64,000 nucleotides of DNA from Ophioceras dolichostomum (taxonomy: Eukaryota; Ascomycota; Sordariomycetes; Magnaporthales; Ophioceraceae), in assembly GCA_003049485.1 (NCBI GenBank), contig PYST01000069.1, positions 62,001 through 126,000 of the forward strand, given 5' to 3'. A program made the position numbers and the translations under genes. Shown here in pieces: positions 36,395-47,588 of the stretch; within the stretch, counting starts at the first letter, position 1, and every line of letters begins with the position of its first letter. Under the pieces are notes generated by a model. That model was not told the DNA's origin, did not search any database, and worked only from the letters and a program-made list of their open reading frames with translations.

Positions 36395-38707
36395 TCAATA
36401 ACTACCTAGTGCTTCCGGCTTCTGGTTTGCTTTTAATGACAAATGGGGTATAGAACGAAAAAAAACCCTTTCAAATACCATTTCCCTTAATATGTTAACC
36501 TCGGCCACTTTTTCGAACCCGGCCCGGCGTCTGCCGTAAGGGGCACGGTATCGGCGAGCCCCATTTCGGGCCTTCTTTCGCCCCATTACGCCCCCGCCAC
36601 CCTTCCCATTATTCGACGTCTTTGTTGTATTGCCCTTCGTCGTCGCCGTAGGTTTTGTCGTTGGAATCTTCGCCGATGCAACGAAGCCCGCCGCCACCAC
36701 AGGTGACCGCGCCGGCGCCGGCGCCGGCTCTGGCTCTGGCTCTGTCTCCGGTGTTGGCGCTGGCGCTGGCATGGTCTCGCTGCTGCTGCTCTCTCTGTGC
36801 AGCGCCTCGACCCGCGCGCTGCGCCGGGGTGGTGGCAGGCATCGGGCCCCTCGGGTCTCTCTGGTTCCTGGCTGGGAGGAGGGGGGCTGATGGACGAAGG
36901 GCCCCGCAGCAGCAGCCGGCCGGCCTCCGTCTTCTTTAGCCCCCCGGCGGCTGCGGCGCTTCGGCGTCTCCGTCTCTCCTCCTCCCCCCTCCCCCCCGCC
37001 CCGCCAGCAGCGGACGACGACCCGTCAGCGGCGGCGAGTGCACTGGATGTCCAGCTGCCACTGCGTTGCTTCTTCGTGACACTGGGCGGAGCCTCGGCGA
37101 CGGTGTCGTCGTCGACCTGGTCTCGTCCGCGCTTTCCGTTGCCGCGAGGGGCATCAACGGCTCCGACTCTGGCTGAGAGAGGAGATACTGCTTCTGTGTG
37201 TTGTGTGCGCGTGTGTCAGTATATTGGGGGTGGGCTTCTGATGAGTCTGTTTTGATGATTTTTCGTTTCTAGCTTACCATGGTGGACCTGGCAGAGCCGC
37301 AAATAGGCACTGGCAAAGCCCAAGCGAATGGGGCTCTCCTGAAGCCGTTAGGCTTTCATAATGTCGTCAAGCAACTTCGCCCGGCCACCGCCCCCCCTCC
37401 CCGGGACCTTCACGAAACCGGCTCCGACTCCAGCTCCGGCCCCAGCTCCGGCTTCCTCCTCCATCTCGGCCTCGATCAATGGTACCTGTGTTAGAACCCA
37501 GCCGTTGAAAATGACTGAGCGTTTTATCTCCCGCTCTGTCTCCCAATGGTCCATGGTATCTTAATGAAGGTGCTGATATTCTCACTTCACGCCTCGGCTG
37601 CCGAAATCGCCGCCGTCTCGCTAACGGCACGGGCGTGGGCCGCTTTCATCAGCTGCTGGCTGTCTGGGGAGGACTCGATGCCGCGGACAGAGTCCAGGAC
37701 GGCGTAGCGGGCCGCAATGGCCTCCTTCAAGGCCATTCGGGCCGCGTCGATTTCGTCCTGCCGTTGGAACGAGCACGCGTAGCTGCGGAGGTACTCTTCC
37801 GTCTCACCGGGCCTCACCGCCCCAGAGTCCACAAGGTTCTGCTGGGCCTCGTCGCGTTTCGGCTGCAGAGAGTTGAGCTGCTTGATGAACTTGTCGTGAC
37901 GGCAGTATTCATAGTTCAGATACTCGATCCACGTCGTCAGCATGTCCTGCCGCCTCGGGTCCTCCTCAAGCCGGAAGGGCCGCGTGAAGCCGTGCTCCGC
38001 CAGGCACTGCTCCACGGCCTTGGCGTAGGCTGAGAGCCCTTCGCCCGGAAATTCTAACAGGGCGTGTTGCAGGGATCGGCGCCTGCCCTCTATTGATGCG
38101 AACGACTCCCGGGCAGTCGTCGGGTCAAGGCCGGGCTGCTCAGCCAGGTATTCTGCATTCCGGTGCTCTTCCGCCTGGAGGCTTCGGCTCACTGATGCCT
38201 TATGGCGCTTCTCCTTGGCATAAAATGCGGCGAACTCGGTCTCGGCGTCATAGGTGCCCCTCGTTTCTTGCCGCCACCCGCAGAATTGCCTCTACGCGTA
38301 CGCCTGATCCCGAATCAAGGAAGTGCCACTCGGGTCCCTGGTCCTCGACGAAGGGCCATTGGGTCAAGGGCCGCAGCCTCTCTTCGTATTTGTCCGGGTT
38401 CTCAAAAAGCTGTTCGAGCATGCTGATAGGATAGCATGGGCGCCCGCCCTCCTGAACGAGATTGATGTAGTGCTCAGCCTCGCTTGCCTTCACGAGCTCG
38501 TCGTTCGTATTTCGCGGCCTGATCGAGCGGTACATCCTCTTGACCTCGGGAGGCGTGGGAACTTGTCGTGTCGGCTTGAGTTGAGCGCGGTGATGCCGAT
38601 AGCTTGTCGTTCGTTTGACCGTGGCCTTCGTCGGACATGGCTTGCAGGCGCGCAGCGACCTGGTCGAGGTCGACGGGACGGGACCGAACGATGTCTGTCA
38701 CGGGCAC
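36395..38707 (-). pseudogene. Degraded gene of a Pezizomycotina family of unknown function
   Basis: Reading the minus strand downward, a coherent protein is split over frames. One frame from about 38600 to 38300 has PPEVKRMYRSIRP, ISMLEQLFENPDKYEERL and LRPLTQWPFVEDQG. A second frame from about 38300 to 37588 has RGTYDAETEFAAFYAKEKR, EHGFTRPFRLEEDPRRQD and LTTWIEYLNYEYCRHDKF. A TGA stop at 37585-37587 is followed in the same frame by SENISTFIK. Then a further frame contains WVLTQVPLIEAEM and a low-complexity Ala/Gly tail. A basic Ala/Pro/Thr tail with RRSARVEALHRE reaches 36395 in yet another frame. I recognise these motifs from many fungal hypothetical proteins (ending in VPLIEAEM plus a basic tail); no function is known to me. 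At least two frameshifts and one stop argue for decay, not introns. The tail limits are uncertain. Confidence 0.55.
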
Positions 38708-39569
38708 AGATCGTAAGATGTACAGATCACAGGATGTGGGGTCGTATCACGTGATCACAACTCACAACTTAGTTCACTCGCAGATCTCATTCTAGTTTAG
38801 GCCTCTTCAAGGCACAACGTCTCTTCCTCGTCTCCTTGTTCGACCCTTGACACCTGTATCTACACCTCTCACGTATTCCAATTCCGCAGCTTACCTTAGT
38901 AAATACAGGTGTGCGTGTGGCCTGTGCATAGCGCATGAAGGCAGGCACGTGACGCAGCAGACCTGGCTGGGAACGCGCTAGGCCCGTGAACCTTTCTTCT
39001 TTGGAAGATTCCATGAGTAAACCTGGATAAGCTTCTGGGAGAAAAGGCTGTTCACTGTGGTGGGGTTTTCTCAGTGATGAGAACGAGAATTTTTTATAGC
39101 ATGTGAATCTCGAGTATCATAGTGATGATACGAATGTGTAGGTTGTACGTGGTCTGTCAAGCCGCATTTGAAGTGTGATCCTTTGTACCCTTGGTGCGTC
39201 TCACGCACACAATACAGATACCCGATACCTCCCCGTACATCCTTTATGGTAGGGAAGACAATCAATCCCTTTCTCACATATGCTCCGTTAGGCAGCGAAG
39301 TCCGAGAGAGTGAGATTTGCACTGAGTGGTAGATGTAACTGTGGAACCCAGCACGATATCTTTGCCGGAAAGTTCGTGATGATCGGAGATAGAATATTAT
39401 TACCCTACCAAACCTGAGAAGAACGGAAATTTCTTTATGCAGACTAGCCGACTCCTTTCCGTGCCACTCCATGATACCAAGAAGAAAACATCAACTTCAC
39501 AGAGTAGAGACTTGCCTGATCTTGGGGCCTTGTTCAAACACTTAAACTGGAAACAAACCATTTGACACC
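38708..39569. other. Gap between the pseudogene and the MTAP gene
   Basis: It contains the presumed promoter of the phosphorylase gene. No ORF with a recognisable signature and no RNA gene was seen. Confidence 0.45.
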
Positions 39570-40762
39570 ATGTCTAACATTGAGGAAGTCCTCGGGAAGC
39601 TCCCAAGCGAGTACAATAGGAGTAGGATATAACCCCCTTTTACCAAAGACACCTACCTACCAAAACCCTGGTTCCTGATCCTACCCACTCATGTAACTAT
39701 CATCGTGACCTATCTTACTGACGACAAAAATCATCAACGAAAACCCGACAGGGCCTGTCCGGATCGGCGTGATCGGCGGCACAGGCCTCAGCCACCTGCA
39801 AGGCTTCACGCCCGTGGCGGCGCTGCGAGTGGACACTCCGTGGGGCGCGCCGTCGTCGCCGATCCAGATCCTGGAGCACGGCGACGTGGCCGTGGCGTTC
39901 CTCTCGCGGCACGGGCTGCACCACCAGCTGGCGCCGCACGAGGTGCCGAGCCGGGCCAACATGGCGGCGCTGCGGCGCATCGGCGTGCGCTGCATCGTCG
40001 CCTTCACCGCCGTCGGCTCGCTCCAGGAGGAGATCAAGCCCATGGACTTCGTGCTTCCGGACCAGGCCATCGACCGCACCAAGGGCTGCCGCCCGTTCAC
40101 CTTCTTCGAAAAGGGCGCCGTCGGCCACGTGGGCTTCGCGGACCCCTTCGACGCCAACGTCGCTGCTGTGGTCAAGACCTGTGCTGATGCCATGGCGGGG
40201 GAGGGCGTGGTCTTACATGTAGGGGGCACGGTCGTCGTAATGGGTGCGTATTCTCCCTACCTACCTACCTAGGTACTTAGTTTTTCGCGCAGCAGTCTTA
40301 GCCCGATTGTTATACTGACCGCAGCACCATTTTTCTACGACTCGAACAGAGGGCCCCCAGTTCTCCACCCGCGCCGAGTCGAACATGTACCGAACCTGGG
40401 GCGGGTCGGTCATCAACATGTCTACCCTTCCCGAGGCCAAGCTCGCGCGCGAGGCCGAGCTGGCGTACCAGCCCATCTGCATGGCCACCGACTACGACTG
40501 CTGGCACTCGACCGAGGACGTCGACGTGGCCATGGTGATGGGCTACATGACCGCCAACGTCGGCAATGCCCGCAACCTCGTCCGTGCCGTGCTGGACCGC
40601 CTGGCCGAGCCGGAGCACAACGACCTCGTCAACGCCAAGCACCTCGAGGGTAACTCCGTTGGCGCCGTCAAGTTCATGACGAAGCCGGCAGGTCGCACGC
40701 AGGAGGCCATTGACAACCTTGAGTTCTTGTTCCCTGGCATCCTCGCTAAGCTGGACAGCTAG
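39570..40762 (+). CDS. MEU1: S-methyl-5'-thioadenosine phosphorylase
   Basis: Exons 39570-39621, 39752-40243 and 40350-40762 give 957 nt and 318 residues, a normal length for the family. The enzyme cleaves 5'-methylthioadenosine with phosphate to adenine and methylthioribose-1-phosphate, feeding the methionine salvage pathway in the cytosol. Visible landmarks: VIGGTGLSHL phosphate-binding loop at the N-terminus, FLSRHGLHHQLAPHEVPSRA, the TAVGSLQEEI stretch, FVLPDQAIDRT, and EGPQFSTRAESNMYRTWGG with the conserved substrate-site Met, created exactly at the second intron. NMSTLPEAKLAREAELAYQ follows, and ATDYDCWH is typical of MTAP rather than purine nucleoside phosphorylase. The first exon is only 52 nt; its donor at 39622 is chosen for phase and gives an Arg at the junction where relatives usually have Gly-Pro, so the exact N-terminus is less certain. 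It is convergent with MED13. Confidence 0.9.
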
Positions 40763-41370
40763 CTTGATTACTAGGATAACCATGGCGTTAGACATCCGAG
40801 CCCTAAGTAAGGAGGCGAGAAATCTCATGTATCTGTGCATTACGGTTTTAAGATAGATAGACACGGCAATGCAAGCTCATTTATATGTGCACCCAAGGTG
40901 GAATGGTATCCTACAGGTATCCATGACAGGGGAAAACAAACAAACAAACCAAAAAAAATGGAGGCGAACGAGCGAATGAATACCTGAGCAGACAAACCTG
41001 CGACTCCGCCCAAGCAGCCGCCAACCCATCCAAAGATATATGTTTTGTATGCAGAATGCTCCGTTTGCAACCAAGCAAGCAAGCAACAACACTTTGTGTA
41101 CGCCAGACGCCTCCTCGTCAAAGACGGGAGCAGCTACGGACAATCAAGAGATCCAACGAAAATCAACCCCACCTATCGAAATGAAGAAGTAAAAAAAAAA
41201 AAAAAGGGCGAACAGAGTCACGCAATGAAATATCCCATCCATCCACGCATGGAGAAAAAAAAACCGACGCACCACCCCTTATTCAAAACCTAAAGCCTAG
41301 TATCACAGACACAGACACACCCACTTCTCCAACCCAACCTAGCTGCCTTTACGTACAGTGATACAAAACA
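40763..41370. other. Convergent intergenic region, MTAP/MED13
   Basis: About 600 bp holds the two 3' ends. A-rich tracts occur near 40950-40960 and 41191-41206. No gene was seen. Confidence 0.6.
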
Positions 41371-42697
41371 TCACATAAGCTGATAAAGCGCCTGCACCCC
41401 CTTCTCAGCAGCAGCAACATGCCACGGCCGAATATCCGCCTCCCGGTCCACCATCCCCCTCGCCCGCGCCAGGCTGCCCAGCGCGCGGTAGTACCCCAGT
41501 ATCTCCCGCAGCAGCAGCTCGTACACGCGGGGCCCGACGTCCGCGTGCACGATGCACACCTCCATGACGACGGGCGGGTCCTCTGCGCAGTTCCCCCCGC
41601 GCTTGACCAGGTACCCGCTAGCGAGCGACGGCGCCGCCTCTGCCGCGCCGCCGCACGCGAGGCGGTGCGAGAGCACCGCGCCCCACGTGATGTCCGTCGC
41701 GTCGATGAGGACCGCGTCGGCCGCGGCGTCCGACGCGTCGTCTGTCGCAGCAGCACCTCCGCCACCACCGGCGCCGCCGGGCGTGGTTGGGGGGTTCACG
41801 CCGCCGCCGCTGGTTAAAGGCGTGGACGGGCCGCCCTCGGGCGACATCATGGACGCCGCGCCGGTGGACGGCTGGGGCGTGGACACGGGCGTCGTGTAGA
41901 ACGCGGTGGAGACGGAGCTGGACGGCACGCGCACGGCGGGCGGCACGAGGTGCAGCAGCGGGTCCGTGTCGACCGCGAGTAGGGTCAGCTGGATGGTCGC
42001 GTCGACGGTGGCGGTCTGCTGCATGCGCGTCCACAGCGCGACCTCCTGCGCCTCCATGGGCCCGCACTTGGTGATGACGACCTGCCACTTCACCCGCCAC
42101 GCCGAGATGAGCTCCTCGGTGGTCTGCCAGATCTCCTCGGCGATGCGCGGCGAGAGCGCCGTGGAGAGGCCGCCACCATTACCACTACCACCACCACCAT
42201 TACCATTCCCATTCCGCGAGGACGAGGACGAGGACGACGTGGCGGCGGCCGCCGCCGCCGCCGCCGTCGTCCCGCGTCGGCCCAGGCAGTACGACGTCGT
42301 CATCTGCTTGACGCCGCGGCTGTCCGTCCACGCGACCGTCACCCAGCGGTCGTCGATGCTCTGCGCGTACGCCATGTGCATGCACGTGTTCTCGTACATG
42401 ACGTTGGTCGACGGCACCGTGGTGAGCTTGAACTCGATGTTGCGCGGCGGGAGGCGCTCGAGCACGACAGCCGGCGCGGGCGTCGGCCCGCAGCCGGGGC
42501 TGCCGTTGTCGGTGCCCCTGTCGTCGAACAGCGTGCACCGGTCGTACGTCTCTACGCACAGCCGCACATACTCGGCGGGCGGCGGGATCGCGAGCGACGA
42601 CGGCTCGGCCAGCGTGTCGAGGGGTATCAGCTGCATCAGGAGCTCGTTTGCGGGCGGACCACCACCACCAGCGGCGACGGTGTTGGCGCTCTGTTGG

Positions 42698-42732
<35 letters not shown>

Positions 42733-45700
42733 GTGGCGCTTCTCTGGGCGCGCCAGTAGCTTCTGGAAATGCTCGTACAGGCGCTGGAACGCCACACAGC
42801 ATTCGACGATGGAGGCTGGGTTGGACGGCGAGTAGACGAAGTACACGACGAAGTTCTTGGCGGTGACGGTCGACGACGCCGCGACGAGCGCTTGGCTGAG
42901 CTTGGGCATGCGGTCGACGATCGGCGGGGCGAGCCCAGGCCGAGAAGCCATGTCTGACGAGCCGGGGGACTCGCCGAGTGCTACTGCCGCGGCTGATGCG
43001 GCTGCCGACGTGGGGCCGCCGGAATGATCTGCCTCGAACGGCAGCATGCCGTCGGTCACGCCCGCCGAGCTGGGCAGGCGGTCGAACGATCCGAGCTTAA
43101 GCGACTCGTACACGTTGCGCATTCGGCTCAGGAAGTTGTCGACATGATCGCTCATCCCTGCCCACTCTGGGAAAGCGCAGACTGCGAGTGCGTCCTTGGC
43201 GCCTAGCCATGGGCCCATCCCGAGGCTTTCCCAGTAGTCCACGGCGGACGGCAGCACGGAGAGTCGAGCGTCGTGCCGGCGAAGCTCAAAGTGAGGGGTT
43301 GGGATGGGGAATAGATTTGGTCGGAGCTGTTCGGCCCCGCCCGCTCCCCCTCCCGCCCCTCCCGCTGTACTTGCTGCCGTAGGTGTTCCTGCTGCTGCCG
43401 CTACGGCCGCCGCTGCTGCTGCTGTTGCCGATGTCGCCGGAGGTCTGGGCGGGATGCGGCTGGGCTGTCCAAGTAAAGGCACGTCCTGGAGGTCCAAGAG
43501 AGGCTTGAATTGGCACTCGGTAGCGGCAGCTAGCGACGTCGGCAGCACGGCCCGGAGCTCTTGGACCGAGCGCCTCACGCAAAGAGAAAAGCTGCGACGC
43601 GTCTCACGGGGGTTGAGGAAGTCTGATTCTGGTGGCGGTGGTGTGAGCCTTAGTCGGCCCGAGACGGCCTGTTCTGTGAGGAGCTGTGCAACCATGACAA
43701 ATTCATCCTCCGAATGCCAGGTTCCTTGGAACTCCGCTGCGGGCTCCAGATCGGCGAAGTACTTAGGCAGAGACAGAGACATCTCTGGTGGCTCGGTGTT
43801 GGCGAAGCGGGTCAGGTCCATAGACACCGCCGACACCTGCGGGGAGAGCCCGCCACCGCCGCCATGGCCAACAGTCTCAAACTCCCGCAGCGAGGCTGCG
43901 AGTGAGATGGCGTCGTCGTCGTTGGCGGTGCGCCTCCTGGTCAACGCCATGGCCGACTTTGTGGGCGACATTGGTGGGTGTTCCCCGTCTGACTGGTCGC
44001 TGGGGTCGTCCGGATCAGAGAGTATGCTGCCGTCGTCATCAAGGTCCGATGCAACCTGCTCTGGCACTCTCTCGAAGGTGACGGGCGCCGTCTTCGCAGG
44101 GCTTTGGTGCCGCGGCGGCTGTTGCGGCGCGAAACTGACCGACGCCTTCTTCCTAGCGAGGAGAGTGCCCTTCTCCGATGGCTTCTTCTTGAACTTGTCG
44201 CGAAGATAAGGCGTTTCAACCCGAAGTGTGTCACGCTGAATCTTCTTGAGAGCATGATTCTCCTTCTCCCTATCCGTCCCTCTTTCTTCCTTCGCACCTC
44301 CATTGGCCTCCCCCGTCGGCTTCCGCTCCTTCGCTTGCTCCTCCGACTCTGATTTCTCTTCCTCGGCTCCGTTTGCCTTGTTTTTCTCCTGAGCGTCCCA
44401 CTTGCACTCAAACCGCCCATTTTGTTGATACTTCTTGCTATTTAGGGCCATGTATGGGTCGAAGTCGATTTTTTCAAACACACTGCCGCGTCGGGTCGTA
44501 TTCCTATTTGCTGTTCTTGTGCTAATGTCGAACGATGCCTTCACCCGCTTGAATACGGTTTCTGGGGTGAACGGACTGGGTTGCCTCTTGATACCCATTA
44601 AGACCTGTTGTCTCGAGCTCCTGTCGTGTAGTGATGTGCTGCGGAGATCATCTCCTAAGCTACTCCTTGCATGCTTGAGCTCTGGCTTTGTAAATACGGG
44701 CGATGTGGTTGCGGCCGTCGTCGTCGTCGTCGTGCCGTCTAGGGTGGGTGGTGGTGGGCCATGATCAACTGTCTTTTGCGGAAATACATCAAAAGGGGCC
44801 ATTTCGCCATCGGTCCCTGTATCCATGCCGTTCCCCATGGACATATCTCCGATGCTTGAGAAGTCCATGTCCCCGTCGCCGGGTTGGTCGAAGAAGCTGA
44901 AGTCCGCGTCAGTGATGGCAGCATTATCACCAAAAATGTCGGGACCCATGTCGCCAAGGAACTCCTGATCCGTTCTTTTAGAGTCGGGTCCGTCCCAGGA
45001 GTCGCCAAAGCTGTCTCCAATGTGGGCCGGCTGCGTCATTGCTGTGGCCACGTCGGCATCGGCCACAGCAGTGCTGTGGGGCGGAGGATTGGCAGGGCTC
45101 GAGACGGCACCTTCGACGTACGGCGTAGTCGTCGCTGGATTCTGTGCCGGGCCGTCTGGTGGCGTCGGATACATCGCTCCCGCGAGGGGGGCGGCTCCGT
45201 TGGACTGGCTTGGCCGACGGAGTGCCAAGGGAGAGTAACTTTCTGGGAGATGCGAGTGTTGAGTTCGTCCCACTCCGTCACCAGAGTCTTTGGCTGCGGC
45301 TGCTTCTCTTTCCTTCTGCCTCTTCGCAAGCGTGGCATCCCTCTCATCGGCGCCCAACAGCCATCCTTTTGTGTCTGCGAGAGGGTCCAAAAGTGGAACG
45401 CGGCTAGCACCCGAGTGGTCGAGCGCCAAGAACCCTACACGGTCCATTCTCGAAGGCTTCTGGAAGCAGAGCACCGCCGGCCAAAACAAAATGCTAGCGC
45501 TCATGTTACCGCCAGGTGTTCTCTTTCCATCAGGGCCAGGGCGTCGCCGTGGGTGTTGTATGCGGACCCAAGCAGTACCGGAGAGCACCGAGGATGGGAT
45601 GCCTTTTAGCTCCAGTATTTTGTAGCAGTCGGCCCGGATGCGCGCAATACGGGGATCTTCGCTGTCCGGCCTGAAGCGGGCTATCTGTGTATCGGGTGAC

Positions 45701-46713
45701 TGAACGAAGCCCTGATCTGGATAACCATAGGCAGGTTCGACGACGCCGTAGAGAGTGCCGAATGTCCCAAACGGGGCTACCAGAACTGGGACCCGCGAGG
45801 GGATTGGGTTTGCCACGATGCCCTCAGCTGAGGACATCAGTCCGTCCATGGTCGAGAGCCCAAGACCTATCACAAGGGAGCCAGTTGTAGTGAGGTAGAC
45901 ACGGAAGGTCGCTAACAGCACCGTGCGTTGGGTAGGTCCAATCCCATTGTTCGCATTTGACGGCACCCCAGCAGCAGGCAGTAACAGCGTCCGCGCATTG
46001 AGGGCGATGGCACCAACCTTAGCACAGAAAGCCGCCGACAAGCTCGCCATGACCGCCGACAGAAAGTAATCGTACATCTCCTTCGCTGGTACGCTCGAGT
46101 AGCGCTTTGCCTCGTGGTTCAAACCATATTCGATGGCGCTACCGATATTTGCGCTGCCGTTGCCTGAGACATGCGCGGCAGGAAACGCGCTGAAAGCTTG
46201 TGCGCCCCTGCCGGACGACTCCAGTGCAGAGCCAGCTGATGAGGAGCTGTTGGGAGTGTTCATCGCGTTCGTGCCGGGCGGCCGGGTCTTGGACAAGCTT
46301 ATGGGCTCGAACCCTCCCTCATCCACGAGGCTGAGCTTGTAGCCGCAGACATCGAGAGACGGGCCGAGACTGGAGGGAGGCGACTGGGAGAGGGCAGACC
46401 CGTCCCGCCCAAGGAGGTAGAAGCACCATATTCCTCGGCGGATCGCATCGGCATAGACCAGGTGTCCGTCGCGTCTGAGGGCGCTCTCGACATCGGAGAC
46501 GGCGAATGTGTATACCGAGGACAACGAGGCGGGTTCGTAAACGCGGAAGGAGACAGATGAAACATTATTCTAGCGACAGGCCTCGTTAGCTACTGTTTGG
46601 GTTTTGTACAGTTTTTGCGAAGCTTAGTGATTTCGCGCCGGTGGGAGTGGGATTCAAGGCGGAGCGGAGCGTACAATTAGTAGAATATTAGTATCATATT
46701 CTCCAAGGTCCAT
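41371..46713 (-). CDS. SSN2: Mediator complex subunit 13 (Med13/Ssn2)
   Basis: Exons 46675-46713 and 41371-46569 total 5238 nt and 1745 residues. The first exon encodes only 13 residues (MDLGEYDTNILLI). Its splice to NNVSSVSFRVYEP reproduces the typical Med13 N-terminal block, which continues with YTFAVSDVESALRRDGHLVY and IRRGIWCFYL. The middle is long, acidic, Ser/Pro-rich and disordered, with a poly-Gln tract near residue 1290 and several Ala or Gly runs. The C-terminal domain contains VYFVYSPSNPASIVECCVAF, RWVTVAWTDSRG and WRVKWQVVITKCGPMEAQE, as in the PIWI-like Med13 C-terminal region. Med13 links the Cdk8 kinase module (Med12, CycC, Cdk8) to core Mediator and mostly represses RNA polymerase II initiation in the nucleus. 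The intron of 105 bp has a GCTAAC branch site. Confidence 0.93.
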
Positions 46714-47588
46714 GTCGATGGTTGCGAATTTCTTCGTCGTCGCATTGAGGGGCTGTTTAATGGCGCAGAAGTATTACATATGGCAGCGCTCGACCGATTC
46801 GACTTATCGGTAGCTGGGGACACCAGGGCCTCAGAAGGCTCGGAGGGCCGCCGTCGATCGAGTCTACCGGCGATCCTGAGCCAGTGTTTTGCGACGCGGC
46901 CGAATCGGAGGGGAGGGAGGTAGATGAGGAGGAGATTCTCGACTTCTGTGTACCCCCGTGGCACCAGACTCCATCCTCAGAGCATTGGGCCCCCCAGGAA
47001 GTCGCGGCTGTTGAGAGGGCTTCCTGGGAGAGGGGGTGTGGAGGAGTCGCGCAAGTGACACGAGAAGTTGGGCGCAAACGAGACTAGAAAGGGCCTAATG
47101 GCAAAGTAAAGCTATCTGCCGACTAGGGGGAATGTATGCGACCGCAAGTAAACGTGGTGTTGTAGCTCTAGGTCTGATTTTCGCCTTTTTGTGATGACTT
47201 CAAAATCACGACAACCTCCCAATTCCGATGATGATGATCCTGGCTGGCCGTCCGACAAATAGCCTGTTGAATGGCCACGGCTGAGAGACTGCAGGGGTTC
47301 CGATTGGCTTTGCGGCCCCATCGAGCCGTGCCAGCGTGCTTTATCGGCAGGCCCACAACTACTTTGCCCCCACTGACTTGGGAGCTGTCAGCAACTGGCA
47401 GATCTAAGATTCGCTTATCATTATCGATAACCGCCTAAACTTTTTTTTTTCCGCTTCCTGTTCTGCGTCAGGTTTGGCGCCCCTCATCGAACCCGCGCAC
47501 CAAGAGAAGGGACAAGGAGATAGTAGCGAGGGAGGGAAGAGCAGGCAGGTTCTTTGAGTCGCAACCTGCCCTGGACCGACCGCCCGCC
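46714..47588. promoter_or_regulatory. Divergent promoter region of MED13 and ENP2
   Basis: The two ATGs are about 875 bp apart on opposite strands, so this segment must hold both promoters and leaders. ORFs crossing it are short and without signature. A T run precedes the ENP2 leader at about 47441-47450. No specific factor site was assigned. Confidence 0.55.

Noticed and set aside
39570..40762. Purine nucleoside phosphorylase
   Set aside because: The ATDYDCWH and TAVGSLQEEI motifs are those of methylthioadenosine phosphorylase.
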